Assembly (NCBI RefSeq): GCF_018141105.1 | Contig: NZ_CP054839.1 | Coordinates: forward strand, 5,707,411 to 5,771,410 | DNA: 64,000 nt | Direction: 5' to 3' | Source of the DNA: Saccharopolyspora erythraea | GTDB lineage: Bacteria > Actinomycetota > Actinomycetes > Mycobacteriales > Pseudonocardiaceae | Shown here: positions 1 to 8,948 of the stretch, piece after piece | Layout: each line of letters starts with the position of its first letter | Position numbering within the stretch: the stretch's first letter is position 1 | The notes under the pieces: model-generated | What the model saw: the letters and a program-made list of their open reading frames with translations, nothing else | Told to the model about the DNA's origin: nothing | Database searches by the model: none | Position numbers and translations under genes: made by a program

Positions 1-647
1 TCGGTCTCGAACAACATGATCTGCGGGTCCTGCAGGTGTTCGAACCGCTTGCTGGTGCGCCGCGGCCTGATCACCTGCGCCGAGACGATCTCGTCGTCGA
101 GCAGCCAGCGCAGCGTGTCGATCTCGTGCACCGCGGTGTCCTGCGCCGCCATCGCCGAATGGTAGGCCTCGGGCACGGTCGGGTTGCGGTGCACGCAGTG
201 CGCCATCAGCGGGATGCCGATGTCGCCCGCGTCGACGAGCTCCTTCATCTCCCGGTACCCGGCGTCGTAGCGGCGCATGAAACCCACCTGCACCAGGCGC
301 TCGCCGCGGGCGCGTTCGGCCTCCACGATGCGAAGGCAGTCCTCGACCTCGGTGGCCAGGGGCTTCTCGCAGAAAACCGGTTTGCCCGCCTCGATCGCGG
401 CCAGCACGTGCTCGGCGTGCGTCGGCCCCCACGAGGTGACCAGCACGGCGTCCACGTCGGCCGACCCGGTCACGTCGGCGCCGGACGGCATCGTCCTCGC
501 CCCGACTCCACCCGCCACGCTCGCGGCGCGGTCACCGTCGATGTCGGTGACGGCGACGACCTCTGCTCCGGTGACCGCTCGGGTCAGCCGGCGGATGTGG
601 TCCTGGCCGATCATGCCGGTCCCGATCACTCCCACGCGCACGGACAT
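1..647 (-). CDS. iolG: Gfo/Idh/MocA family dehydrogenase, inositol 2-dehydrogenase type (3' end outside window)
   Basis: NAD-dependent oxidation of a sugar or polyol, most likely myo-inositol to its 2-keto form, in the cytoplasm. The visible 215 N-terminal residues start at ATG 647 behind GAGGAGAAGGAAG. They carry the Rossmann motif GTGMIG (residues 9-14), the MocA signature EKP (94-96) and a D170-x3-H174 pair typical of inositol dehydrogenases. It is the last gene of a three-gene minus-strand operon (isomerase, sugar porter, this gene) with a 37-bp gap to the porter. The C-terminal domain lies left of the window. The family call is firm; the exact substrate is inferred from family and neighbours. 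Confidence 0.8.
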   Translation of the reverse strand, partial: MSVRVGVIGTGMIGQDHIRRLTRAVTGAEVVAVTDIDGDRAASVAGGVGARTMPSGADVTGSADVDAVLVTSWGPTHAEHVLAAIEAGKPVFCEKPLATEVEDCLRIVEAERARGERLVQVGFMRRYDAGYREMKELVDAGDIGIPLMAHCVHRNPTVPEAYHSAMAAQDTAVHEIDTLRWLLDDEIVSAQVIRPRRTSKRFEHLQDPQIMLFET

Positions 648-684
648 CTTCCTTCTCCTCTCAGCAATCCCGCTCGGCGCGGCC

Positions 685-2109
685 TCAGGCGCTGAAGCGC
701 GCGTGCAGCTCGGTTTCCAGCGTTTCCAGGGAACGGCCACGGGTTTCCTGCACGTACCTGGCGACGAAACCGAGAGCGAGCACGCCGACGGCGACGAAGA
801 CGAGGAACGTGTAGGAAATCGTGAACGCGTCGACCATGACCGGGTAGGTCAGGCCGATGACGAAGTTGGTGGACCACAGCGTCAGGCTCGCGATGCCGAA
901 GGCGAAACCCCGCATCTTCAGCGGGAAGATCTCGGCGAGCATCAGCCAGGTCACCGGCGAGGTCGCCCCCTGCTGGAAGGCAAGGAACGTCACGGTCAGC
1001 GCCAGCACGACCAGCCCGCGCGCGAAGCCTTCCGGCATCACCATCGACACGACCGCGACCAGCAGCAGTGCCGTCGACGTGCCCGCGATGCCGACCAGCA
1101 GCATCGGACGCCGGTTCACCCTGCCCAGCAGGTAGATCCCGACGAAGGTGGCCAGCACCGAGATCACGCCGTTGGCGATGTTGGCGATCAGGGCGCCGTT
1201 GGCCGAGAACCCGGAGTTCTTCAGGATCTGCGTGCCGTAGTACATGATCGTGTTGACACCGCTGACCTGCTGGACGATCGCGATCCCGATGCCGACCAGC
1301 ACGAGCTTGCGGATCCACGGGACCGCCAGGTCGGACCAGCCGCCGGTCTGCGACTTCTGGTCCTCCTGCGCGAGCCTCTTCACCTCGGTGAGCTCGTCCT
1401 CGGCGCGCTGCGCCGAGCGCACCTGGCGCAGCACCTCCAGGGCGTCGGAGAACCGGCCCTTGGACGCCAGCCACCGCGGGCTCTCGGGCATGACGAGCAT
1501 CCCCAGCCACAGCACCACCGCGGGCAGGGTGGCCACGACGAGCATGTAGCGCCACACGTGCGCGGAGTCGCCGAGCACGCTCGCGATGCCCGCGTTGAAG
1601 CTGAACGCCAGCAGCTGGCCGGTGACGATCATCAGCTCGTTCTGCGTGACCAGCCGGCCCCGGCGCTCGGCGGGTGAGATCTCGGCCAGGTAGGTCGGCA
1701 CGGTGACCGACGCGCCGCCGACCGCCAGGCCGAGCACGAACCGGGCGGCCACCATCACCGCCGTGTTGGGAGCGAAGGTGCACGCCAGCGTGCCCAGCAC
1801 GAAGATCGCCGCGAGCATCAGCAGGTTGCGCCTGCGTCCCCGCGCGTCGGAGAGCCTGCCGCCGAAGAACGCGCCCAGCGCGGCGCCCAGCAGCAGCGAG
1901 CTCGTCACCACTCCCTCGGTGACCGGGGTGAGCCCGAGGTCCTTCTGCATGTAGGGAAGGGCCCCGTTGATCACGCCGGTGTCGTAGCCGAACAGCAGGC
2001 CACCGAAGGTCGAGACCACGGTGATGACCTTCAGACGGCGTGAGTGCGGCCCCTTGGCCTCGAGCGGCACCGCCGGAGCCGGGGGCACGTCACTGTGCAC
2101 TTCGGACAT
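685..2109 (-). CDS. MFS sugar porter, probable polyol/inositol uptake
   Basis: A 474-residue membrane permease of the sugar porter family (12 helices expected). Diagnostic motifs are [10 protein letters not shown] in helix 1 (41-50), the SDARGRRR loop between helices 2 and 3, and PESPRWL (208-214) after helix 6. The closing [11 protein letters not shown] stretch is also typical. Length is normal for the family. It sits 48 bp after the isomerase and 37 bp before the MocA dehydrogenase, so uptake and oxidation of the same polyol are likely coupled. IolT-type inositol transporters are the nearest role by context, but the substrate cannot be read from sequence alone. Confidence 0.85.
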   Translation of the reverse strand: MSEVHSDVPPAPAVPLEAKGPHSRRLKVITVVSTFGGLLFGYDTGVINGALPYMQKDLGLTPVTEGVVTSSLLLGAALGAFFGGRLSDARGRRRNLLMLAAIFVLGTLACTFAPNTAVMVAARFVLGLAVGGASVTVPTYLAEISPAERRGRLVTQNELMIVTGQLLAFSFNAGIASVLGDSAHVWRYMLVVATLPAVVLWLGMLVMPESPRWLASKGRFSDALEVLRQVRSAQRAEDELTEVKRLAQEDQKSQTGGWSDLAVPWIRKLVLVGIGIAIVQQVSGVNTIMYYGTQILKNSGFSANGALIANIANGVISVLATFVGIYLLGRVNRRPMLLVGIAGTSTALLLVAVVSMVMPEGFARGLVVLALTVTFLAFQQGATSPVTWLMLAEIFPLKMRGFAFGIASLTLWSTNFVIGLTYPVMVDAFTISYTFLVFVAVGVLALGFVARYVQETRGRSLETLETELHARFSA

Positions 2110-2157
2110 CTCATCTCTTCTTCGTCGTCGGAGGGGTTCCGGAGTGGATGCGCCAGG

Positions 2158-3111
2158 TCACCGGGTCTCGGGACGGCGGGTACCGCTGAGGCCGCACCGG
2201 GCGAGGTACTCGCGGGTGCGGACGGCGATGGGCAGCGGGACGTCGGGCTCGCAGGGGTAGAGGTCCTGCTCGACGATCACGAACAGCTCGTCGTCCAGGC
2301 CGGCCAGGGCCTCGGTGACCTCGGCGGGGTTGGGCACGCCGGCGGGCGGCTCCACGCACACCCCCCGCTTGACGGCCTCCCCGAAGGACAGCCCCTCGGT
2401 GAAGACCTGCTCCAGCACCTGCGGGTCCATCTGCTTGATGTGCACGTACCGGATGCGCTCGCTGAAACGGCGGATCAGGTCGAGGTTGTCGCCGCCGCCG
2501 TAGGCGACGTGCCCGGTGTCCAAGCACAGGTTGGCGTAGCGGGAGTCGGTCTCGTTGAGGAAGCGCTCGATCTCCGGCTGGGTCTGGATGTGGCTGTCGG
2601 CGTGCGAGTGCAGGCACAGCCGCACGTCGTAGTCGTCGAGCAGGATCTTGCCGAGCTCGTTGGCGGCCTTGCCCAGCGCGGTCCACTGCTCGGCGTTCAG
2701 GACCGGTTCCTCGGTGTAGGCGCCGGTCTTCTCGTCCCGGTACATCGGCGGGATGAACACCAGGTGGTGCGCGCCCGCGGCCGCGGTCAGCTCTGCCACC
2801 TGGCGGACGGCCGCCAGCATCTCGTCCCACTCGTGCGGCCGGTGCAGCGCGCCGAACGTGGTGCCGCCGGAGACCTTCAGTCCCCGCGAACCGACCTCCT
2901 CGGCGAGCTGCTTCGGGTCGGTGGGCAGGTAGCCGGGCGGGCCGAGCTCCAGCCACTCGTAGCCGGCCTCGGCCAGTTCGTCCAGGAAGCGGGTGTAGGG
3001 GACCTGGTGGTCGTCCTGCGGGAACCACACCCCCCACGAGTCCGGTGCGGAGCCGAGGCAGAGATTGCCCGCCACGGTGCGGGCGATGGTGGGCTGTGAC
3101 GCCGTCGTCAT
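2158..3111 (-). CDS. Sugar phosphate isomerase/epimerase-like TIM barrel, inosose dehydratase/isomerase type
   Basis: A 317-residue AP-endonuclease-2-like TIM barrel (xylose isomerase-like family). The opening APDSWGVWF is characteristic of the IolE/IolH-like branch. Likely metal ligands sit in CLHSHADSH, CLDTGH and VEQD. It probably acts on a keto-inositol or related keto-sugar made by the downstream dehydrogenase. ATG 3111 follows AGGAGG with seven bases between. It is the first gene of the operon and is read from the promoter at 3191-3220, which overlaps a 10-bp inverted repeat. The family is clear; the precise reaction is inference. Confidence 0.75.
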   Translation of the reverse strand: MTTASQPTIARTVAGNLCLGSAPDSWGVWFPQDDHQVPYTRFLDELAEAGYEWLELGPPGYLPTDPKQLAEEVGSRGLKVSGGTTFGALHRPHEWDEMLAAVRQVAELTAAAGAHHLVFIPPMYRDEKTGAYTEEPVLNAEQWTALGKAANELGKILLDDYDVRLCLHSHADSHIQTQPEIERFLNETDSRYANLCLDTGHVAYGGGDNLDLIRRFSERIRYVHIKQMDPQVLEQVFTEGLSFGEAVKRGVCVEPPAGVPNPAEVTEALAGLDDELFVIVEQDLYPCEPDVPLPIAVRTREYLARCGLSGTRRPETR

Positions 3112-3156
3112 CGACGGACCTCCTCACGACGAGCTCAAGCTCGGGGATCGGGGCGA

Positions 3157-3220
3157 CTAGAGCGCGCTACTATCGCGCTCTAGGCCCGGTACTATGCTGC
3201 CGGTCACATGCAAATGTCAA
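3157..3220 (-). promoter_or_regulatory. Promoter and operator of the polyol operon
   Basis: Read on the minus strand, TTGACA (3220-3215) and CATAGT (3196-3191) are spaced by 18 bp, a good sigma-70-like promoter pointing at the isomerase gene. Immediately downstream lies a perfect inverted repeat, CTAGAGCGCG (3157-3166), 7-bp spacer, CGCGCTCTAG (3174-3183), covering the expected transcription start. The position fits repression by the divergently encoded LacI protein. Confidence 0.6.
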
Positions 3221-3258
3221 GACGTTCTATCAAACAAACCGCAAGGCAACATAGAGCG

Positions 3259-4308
3259 ATGAACGAACCCCCGACCGAACGCCGTCGCGACAGCGCACGG
3301 GACCGCAGGCCCACGATGGCGGACGTCGCCGCGCGGGCCGGCGTGTCCCGCGCGCTCGTCTCACTGGTCTTCCGGGGCCTGCCAGGCGCCAGTGCCGCCA
3401 CCCGCGAGCGGGTGTTCAAGGCCGCCGACGAGCTCGGCTACCGCCCGGACACCGCCGCGCAGCTGCTCGCGCGGGGCCGCAGCCGCACGCTCGGCGTGAT
3501 GCTGACCGTCCACCAGCCGTTCCACGCCGACCTCGTGGAGGCCATCTACCCGGCAGCGGAGCAGGTCGGCTACGAGGTGCTGCTGTCGGCGAGCGCACCG
3601 GTGCGCGACGAGACCAAGGCCGTGGAGGCGCTGCTCAGCCACCGCTGCGAGGGCCTGATCCTGCTCGGCACGCGGGCCGACGCGCGATGGCTGAACGAGC
3701 TCGGGCAGCGCACGGCCACCGCCATCGTCGGCCGCCGCCTGCCCGGCGCGCACGTGGACAGCGTGCACACGGCCGACGCACTCGGCATCCGGCAGGCGGT
3801 CGACCACCTCGTGGAACTCGGACATCGCACGATCACGCACGTCGACGGCGGACAGGCCCCCGCGGCCGCCGACCGCCGCCGCGCCTACCGCGCCGCCATG
3901 CGCGCGCACCACCTGGCCGAGCACGTCGACGTGCTCCGCGGCAACCACACCGAGGACGCCGGGATCGAAGCCGGCCACACCCTGCTGGCCCGAGACCGGC
4001 TGCCCACCGCCGTGCTCGCCGGGAACGACCGGTGCGCCATCGGGCTGATCGGCACGCTCCTGCGCGCCGGCGTGGACGTGCCGGGGGAAGTCTCCGTCGT
4101 CGGCTACGACGACAGCCACATCTCGCACCTGCTCCACGACCTGACGACCGTCAGCCAGGACGCGCTGCGCATGGGGGAGCACGCGGTCCGTTCGGTGGTC
4201 AGGCGGCTCGACGACGACTCGCTCGCCCCGGACGAGATCGTCCTCGAACCGAAGCTCGTCGTGCGCAACACCAGCGCTCCCCCACGGGACGGGAGCACGG
4301 CGCGCTGA
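3259..4308 (+). CDS. LacI family transcriptional regulator of the polyol operon
   Basis: A 349-residue LacI/GalR regulator. The N-terminal helix-turn-helix is in TMADVAARAGVSRALVSLVF, followed by the hinge (DELGYRPDTAAQLLARG) and a periplasmic-binding-like sugar sensor domain ending near VLEPKLVVRN. I chose ATG 3259; an earlier in-frame ATG at 3208 lacks a ribosome site and lies in the opposite promoter. Divergent from the polyol operon, so it most likely represses that operon through the inverted repeat at 3157-3183 until an inositol-like ligand binds. It is a close paralogue of the LacI protein at 5881-6900 (both contain F-H-A-D and LLSA.AP blocks). Confidence 0.85.
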   Translation: MNEPPTERRRDSARDRRPTMADVAARAGVSRALVSLVFRGLPGASAATRERVFKAADELGYRPDTAAQLLARGRSRTLGVMLTVHQPFHADLVEAIYPAAEQVGYEVLLSASAPVRDETKAVEALLSHRCEGLILLGTRADARWLNELGQRTATAIVGRRLPGAHVDSVHTADALGIRQAVDHLVELGHRTITHVDGGQAPAAADRRRAYRAAMRAHHLAEHVDVLRGNHTEDAGIEAGHTLLARDRLPTAVLAGNDRCAIGLIGTLLRAGVDVPGEVSVVGYDDSHISHLLHDLTTVSQDALRMGEHAVRSVVRRLDDDSLAPDEIVLEPKLVVRNTSAPPRDGSTAR

Positions 4309-4345
4309 CCCGCGGCTCCGGCCGGGCGAGAGCAGGCTCATGATC

Positions 4346-4397
4346 TGTCCTAATGTACGGACATATTGTTGACAGGTTTCAACCCGGTAGCTACACA
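4346..4397 (+). promoter_or_regulatory. Promoter of the tautomerase-aldo/keto reductase pair
   Basis: TTGACA (4369-4374), a 17-bp spacer and TACACA (4392-4397) form a near-consensus promoter upstream of the tautomerase gene. Just before it, TGTCC (4346-4350) and GGACA (4359-4363) form an inverted repeat with an 8-bp spacer, a possible operator. Regulator unknown; the two neighbouring LacI proteins are candidates. Confidence 0.5.
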
Positions 4398-4461
4398 TGG
4401 ACCCGGAAGCACCGTCGGACCAGGTCACCTCTCGTACCTGTTCCCACCGCTAGGAGTTGCC

Positions 4462-4869
4462 ATGCCTCTGGTCCGGATCGATCTCGTGCGAGGTCGCAGC
4501 GAAAGGGACGTGCGCGCCGTCGCCGACGCCGTGCACGCGGCGCTGGTCGACGTCCTCGGAATTCCCGAGGACGACCGCTTCCAGGTGATCAGCGAACACG
4601 AGCCGCAGCGCGTCATCGCACAGGACGCCGGCCTGGGCTTCCAGCGCAGCGACGCGCTGGTCATGATCCAGGTGTTCACCCAGGCCGGCCGGGACACCTC
4701 GACCAAGCAGCAGGTCTTCGAGGCCATCGCGTCGCGCCTGGGCGCGCTCGGCATCGGCGGCAACGACGTGTTCGTCGGGATCGTCGAGAACACCGCCGCG
4801 GACTGGTCCTTCGGCTTCGGACGCGCCCAGTACGTCGTGGGCGATCTCCCGGTGCCCGCGCGCTCCTGA
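4462..4869 (+). CDS. Tautomerase family protein (Tautomerase_2 type)
   Basis: A 135-residue member of the 4-oxalocrotonate tautomerase superfamily. The start chosen, ATG 4462 behind TAGGAG, places proline directly after methionine (MPLVRIDL), which gives the N-terminal catalytic proline the family requires; longer starts would bury it. The C-terminal NDVFVGIVENTAADWSFG block is typical of Tautomerase_2. Followed 84 bp later by an aldo/keto reductase on the same strand, so the two may act on one keto/enol sugar intermediate. Substrate unknown. Confidence 0.8.
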   Translation: MPLVRIDLVRGRSERDVRAVADAVHAALVDVLGIPEDDRFQVISEHEPQRVIAQDAGLGFQRSDALVMIQVFTQAGRDTSTKQQVFEAIASRLGALGIGGNDVFVGIVENTAADWSFGFGRAQYVVGDLPVPARS

Positions 4870-4953
4870 TCTCAGCCGCCACTCGCCCGGCTCCGCTCCC
4901 CCGCCGCCGCGACCGCTCTCCTCTGGCACGACCACTCTGGAGGTTCCACGCAG

Positions 4954-5799
4954 ATGACATCCGCCCCGTCCTCGCCGAGTCCGGCCGTCACCCTGAACAG
5001 CGGTGCGCGGATGCCCCAGCTCGGGTTCGGCGTGTACCAGCTCGCGGCGGACGAGGCGACCGAAGCCGTCAGCACCGCGCTCAGGGCCGGGTTCCGCAGC
5101 ATCGACACCGCGACCGCCTACCGCAACGAAGCAGCGGTAGGCCGGGCGATCGCCGAGTCCGGCATCCCGCGCGAGGAGCTGTTCGTCACCACGAAGCTGT
5201 GGAACACCCACCAGGGCTACGACTCCACGCTGCGGGCCTTCGACTCGAGCCTGAGCGAGCTCGGCCTCGACCACGTCGACCTCTGCCTGATCCACTGGCC
5301 CATGCCCGGCCGGGACCTCTACGCGCAGACGTGGAAGGCGTTCGAGAAGCTGCACGCCGACGGCCTGGTCCGCAGCATCGGCGTGTCGAACTTCCACATC
5401 GCGCACCTCCGGCGGCTGTTCGACGAGCCCGGAGTCGTCCCCGCGGTCAACCAGATCGAACTGCACCCCCGGCTGCAGCAGTACGGGCTGCGGGCGTTCC
5501 ACGCCGAGCACGGCATCGCCACCGAGGCGTGGAGCCCCCTGGGGCGGGCGCAGGGCCTCCTGGACAGCCCCGCGATCACCGAGCCGGCCGCCCGGCACGG
5601 CCGCAGCCCGGCGCAGATCGTGCTGCGCTGGCACCTCCAGCTCGGCAACATCACCATCCCGCGCTCCCGGACACCCTCCCGGATCCAGGAGAACATCGAC
5701 GTCTTCGACTTCGAGCTGTCCGGCGACGACATGGAAGCCCTGGCCGGCCTGGAGCTCGGCGCCCGCATCGGCCCGGACCCCGACGTCCTCGGAGCGTGA
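4954..5799 (+). CDS. Aldo/keto reductase (2,5-diketo-gluconate reductase type)
   Basis: A 281-residue NADPH-dependent (beta/alpha)8 reductase. Catalytic tetrad is visible: D in GFRSIDTATAY, Y in TAYRNE, K in TTKLWNTHQ and H in CLIHWP. The NADP-binding end motif is IPRSRTPSRIQENIDVFDFEL. Ribosome site CTGGAGG lies ahead of ATG 4954. Length is normal. It follows the tautomerase and precedes a convergent LacI regulator. Likely reduces a sugar ketone or aldehyde; which one is unknown. Confidence 0.85.
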   Translation: MTSAPSSPSPAVTLNSGARMPQLGFGVYQLAADEATEAVSTALRAGFRSIDTATAYRNEAAVGRAIAESGIPREELFVTTKLWNTHQGYDSTLRAFDSSLSELGLDHVDLCLIHWPMPGRDLYAQTWKAFEKLHADGLVRSIGVSNFHIAHLRRLFDEPGVVPAVNQIELHPRLQQYGLRAFHAEHGIATEAWSPLGRAQGLLDSPAITEPAARHGRSPAQIVLRWHLQLGNITIPRSRTPSRIQENIDVFDFELSGDDMEALAGLELGARIGPDPDVLGA

Positions 5800-5880
5800 C
5801 CGCCCCGCGCGGGAACTTCCGCACCGCCCCGCCCGCCTTGACGCGCTGCTCGTCGCCAACCAGCGGCGGGCCGGCGGCTG

Positions 5881-6900
5881 CTACGCGCCGCTGCGCGGCG
5901 GCCCGGAGGTCTCCCGCACGACCAGCCGGGCGGGAGTGACCGTTTCCGTTGCCACCACGGAGTTCTCCGTGCGCGCGATCGCGCGGCCGACCGCGGCCCG
6001 CGCGAGCTGGGCGGCGTCCTGGCTGACCGAGGTTAGCTGCACCGTGGCCAGCGCCGCCATCCTGGTGTTGTCGTAGCCCACGACCGAGACCTCCCCCGGC
6101 ACCGCGACACCCCGGGCTCGCAGGGTGAGCAGCAGTCCGAAGGCGATCATGTCGTTGTGCGCGAGAATCGCGGTGGGCAGCGGCTCTCCGCCGTCGAGGA
6201 GCCGCCTGGCGATCTCCACGCCCGACTCCTCGGCAGGACTGCCGTGGAGCACGCAGACCTGTTCGCCGAGACCGTGCGCGCCCATCGCCTCGACGTAGGC
6301 ATCGCGCCGGATGGCGCTCATGACCGCGCCCCCGCCGTCGACGTAGGTGATGGACCGGTGCCCGAGCCCGACGAGGTGGCCCACGGCGTCGATGACGCCC
6401 TGGCGGTCGTCGGAACGCAGCGAGTCCACCCCGTCGGCCCGCACACCGGCACCGACGCTGACGACCGACGCGAGGGCACCCACCTCCGCGAGCTGATCCT
6501 CACTCAGATCGGGGCTGACGAGGATCAACGTCTCGCACCGGTCTCGCAGCAGGTCTGCGATGGCCTCACGCGCCGGCCGGTTCGGGGCGGTGGCGCTGAG
6601 CAGCAGGCCGTAGCCGGTCCCCTCCGCGGCGCGGTACAGGTTCTCGATGACGTCGGCGTGGAAGCTCTGGTCGACCGAGAACGTCACGCCGAGCAGCCGC
6701 GACCGCTGCTGGCGCAGCAACCGCGCACGCTGGTCGGGCCGATAGCCGAGGCGGTGCGCGGCATCGAGGATGCGGGCCCGCGTCCGGTCCGAAACACCGG
6801 GCTCACCACGCAGCGCCACCGACGCCGAAGAAACCGACGTACCCGCTTCCCTCGCCACGTCGACGATCGTGGTCTTGCCGGCCTTCCCCGCCACGTGCAC
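5881..6900 (-). CDS. LacI family transcriptional regulator, autoregulated
   Basis: A 339-residue LacI/GalR regulator with HTH in TIVDVAREAGTSVSSASVAL, hinge AHRLGYRPDQRARLLRQ and ligand domain ending VTPARLVVRETSG. I chose GTG 6900, just behind AAAGG; GTG 6894 is equally possible. An ATG at 7005 would extend the protein by 35 unconserved residues and start inside a perfect 24-bp palindrome (7007-7030), which looks like its own operator. Related to the LacI at 3259-4308. Target genes beyond itself are not evident; the tautomerase/reductase pair, convergent to it, is a candidate. Confidence 0.85.
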   Translation of the reverse strand: MHVAGKAGKTTIVDVAREAGTSVSSASVALRGEPGVSDRTRARILDAAHRLGYRPDQRARLLRQQRSRLLGVTFSVDQSFHADVIENLYRAAEGTGYGLLLSATAPNRPAREAIADLLRDRCETLILVSPDLSEDQLAEVGALASVVSVGAGVRADGVDSLRSDDRQGVIDAVGHLVGLGHRSITYVDGGGAVMSAIRRDAYVEAMGAHGLGEQVCVLHGSPAEESGVEIARRLLDGGEPLPTAILAHNDMIAFGLLLTLRARGVAVPGEVSVVGYDNTRMAALATVQLTSVSQDAAQLARAAVGRAIARTENSVVATETVTPARLVVRETSGPPRSGA

Positions 6901-7006
6901 CCGCCTTTCGACACACCGAGTGCTCGCAGCCGCGCGCCGGCGCGGGGAAAGCACTACGGATGATGTGTTGACGCAGGCACCACGGCTCCGGATGCCCGCC
7001 ACCACA

Positions 7007-7030
7007 GGTTACCGGAACGTTCCGGTAACC
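7007..7030. promoter_or_regulatory. Perfect 24-bp palindromic operator (LacI type)
   Basis: The half site GGTTACCGGAAC is followed at once by its exact reverse complement, giving a perfect 24-bp palindrome with the central CG typical of LacI/GalR operators. It lies 107 bp upstream of the LacI start at 6900, so autoregulation is the simplest reading. Confidence 0.7.
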
Positions 7031-7356
7031 GATCGAAAGGCTTCGACGAGGACGCTCGAAAACGCGCCGCGATGGGTCCGAAACCGACCAGCGGGAGGAG
7101 CCGGACGACGCCCGTTCCGTTTTCGGACGCCGTCGGGCCACAGACACCCCGCGAAAAGCCCGTACCCCAGCCTTCGCACCTCTACCGCACTGAATGCACG
7201 CACGAACAGAACACCGGTGTCGATGCCCCAGTTGAAAGCTCCCGCACGTACGGCACCCATGGCGGAAACTGCCCGCACCGCATGCGGCCGGTATTTCAGC
7301 GTCCGTCGACGCACATTGATTTCCAGCAGAGGGTGAGTTGCTCATCCCCTCCCGTC
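7031..7356. other. Intergenic stretch, no gene seen
   Basis: About 325 bp between the LacI operator and the end of the glycine-rich gene. Base composition is less GC-biased than coding DNA here and no open frame has a credible start or family resemblance. It probably holds the upstream region of the LacI gene and the 3' end of the glycine-rich transcript. Confidence 0.4.
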
Positions 7357-7662
7357 TCAGCCGGCGTGCGCGTTGCCACCGGCCCCACCGACGCCGTCAC
7401 CGCCGACGCCGGAAGCACCGATGCCGCTGCCACCGGGACCACCGGGACCACCGTCGCCGACCGTGCTCCCGGCACCGCCGGCGCCACCTTCGCCGCCGCC
7501 GGCCCCGCCACCCGTACCGCCGCCGTTGCCGCCATCGCCGGCGTCGGCGTTGTGGGTCGCGCCGGAACCGCCCGCGAACGCCAACGCCGTCAGCAGGGTA
7601 CGCGCCGGGAGGAACTCGATCCGCTCGTTCTCCAGCTCGGAAACGCTCAGTTCGCCAGACAC
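7357..7662 (-). CDS. Small glycine-rich protein with conserved-looking head (unknown function)
   Basis: A 101-residue protein of unknown function. GTG 7662 has a strong ribosome site, GGGAG, seven to eight bases upstream, which is the main reason to accept it. The first 30 residues are mixed and hydrophobic (SELENERIEFLPARTLLTAL), then from about residue 30 the chain is almost only G, A, S, D, N and V with repeated GG doublets, and no cysteine. The ELE..xxFLPARTLL head followed by a low-complexity tail has a leader-core look like short actinobacterial exported or post-translationally modified peptides, but no modifying enzyme is adjacent. Function cannot be assigned. Confidence 0.6.
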   Translation of the reverse strand: MSGELSVSELENERIEFLPARTLLTALAFAGGSGATHNADAGDGGNGGGTGGGAGGGEGGAGGAGSTVGDGGPGGPGGSGIGASGVGGDGVGGAGGNAHAG

Positions 7663-8144
7663 CGTTTTTCTCCCTTTGCGGACGAGCCGAATGCCGGGCC
7701 GCGCAGGAAATCGCAATTGCCTTGCGACCCACTTCGGCGGGTGTTCATTTTCGGCTGCACCAGGGGGAGAACCCCCAGGCCACGTCACCACGCAGGGCCA
7801 CTCCAGTTTCTCTCCGTCATCGTAGGCGCGTGCCACCAGGATGTACACCGGCAGCGCCCGCACGGATTCACTCGTTGCACCCGACGGCGAACCAAACACA
7901 GTCGTGAAGGCGAAAAGCCAGGGACTTGGTGCCCTACCACCGCACACCCGCGCGCGGCGTCGGCGCCGGCTTTCCGGTGACCGGACGTGCCGAGCCCCGA
8001 GCATCGATCGTCCGACTCGCGGGTGTCCGAGCCGCCCATGGGGCCGAGGAGTGCGGCCAGTCCACTGTGGACATCGAGATGACGTTCTCCGCCTTGCACA
8101 TCCCGGGCACACGATCACCCGGGCTCCGACGTCGTCCGGGACGG
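7663..8144. other. Intergenic stretch, no gene seen
   Basis: About 480 bp between the glycine-rich gene and the SGNH hydrolase, both on the minus strand. Frames stay open on both strands because of GC content, but codon third positions are not biased and no start has a ribosome site. It should contain the promoter of the glycine-rich gene. Confidence 0.4.
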
Positions 8145-8948
8145 TCAGGCCGTCGTCGCGACAGGAGCGAGGACGGGCCGCTTCGCCCGGCGACCCTCCC
8201 CGGAGGAGCGGCCGAGCACCCGGCGGAGCATCCAGGGTCCGACGAAACCCACCATCCACCGCAGCTCCGCCCCGGCTCGGCGCAACGCGGGCACCGGCCG
8301 CCGCGCCGGGAGCGGCTCGCTCCACGCGGTTCCGCTGCCCGGCAGGTCCAGGGCACGGGAGACGGCCGCGGCCAGCCGTGCGTGGCCGAAGGCGTTGAGG
8401 TGCAGCCGGTCTGCGCTCCACAACCGCGGATCGGACGTGACGGCGTGGGCGGACAGGTCCACGACCAGGGCCCCGTGCCGGTTCGCCGCGGCCCGGACGC
8501 GGTCGTTGAGATCGCGGGTCCGCGCGGTGAGCAGTCGCCCGACCGGCATGCGCCGCCCGGGGTCGGGATAGGTGAACGTGACGACCGTGGCGCCAGTCGC
8601 CGCGAGCGCGCTCAGCACGTGCTCGATGTGCCCGCTCACGGCCGCGACGTCGCAGCGGGGGCGGATCAGATCGTTCACCCCGGCCATGACGGTGGCCAGG
8701 TCGGGCGAGAGCGCGAGCGCCGCGGACAACTGCTCGGCGCGCACCTCGCGGGCGAGCCTGCCGCGCACTGCCAGGTTCGCGTACCGCAGCCGGGAGTCGG
8801 CGACCGCGAGCTCTTCAGCCAGCCGGTCCGCCCAGCCGCGGTATCCCTTCACGTCATCGCCGTCGTTGAGACCTTCGGTCTGGCTGTCGCCCAGCGCCAC
8901 GAACCGGCGGTAGCCGGGCACGGCCGAGCCGCGGTCATCGCCGGACAT
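8145..8948 (-). CDS. SGNH/GDSL-family hydrolase
   Basis: A 267-residue esterase/lipase-like hydrolase. Block I is FVALGDSQTEG (catalytic Ser), block III AGVNDL (Asn of the oxyanion hole) and block V ADRLHLN (Asp and His). ATG 8948 behind GGGAGGG was preferred to an upstream frame start. No signal peptide is seen, so it is probably cytoplasmic. It overlaps the end of the upstream PadR gene by 14 bp, so both are co-transcribed and translationally coupled. Substrate unknown. Confidence 0.85.
   Translation of the reverse strand: MSGDDRGSAVPGYRRFVALGDSQTEGLNDGDDVKGYRGWADRLAEELAVADSRLRYANLAVRGRLAREVRAEQLSAALALSPDLATVMAGVNDLIRPRCDVAAVSGHIEHVLSALAATGATVVTFTYPDPGRRMPVGRLLTARTRDLNDRVRAAANRHGALVVDLSAHAVTSDPRLWSADRLHLNAFGHARLAAAVSRALDLPGSGTAWSEPLPARRPVPALRRAGAELRWMVGFVGPWMLRRVLGRSSGEGRRAKRPVLAPVATTA

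Noticed and set aside
626-1783. Long open frames antisense to the sugar porter and many similar frames across the window
   Set aside because: They mirror real genes in shifted frames, are Arg/Ala/Pro-rich, and lack family motifs and ribosome sites; normal in GC-rich DNA.
7663-8144. N-terminal extension of the glycine-rich protein through the upstream gap
   Set aside because: Codon bias is lost upstream and the GGGAG site fixes the GTG at 7662.
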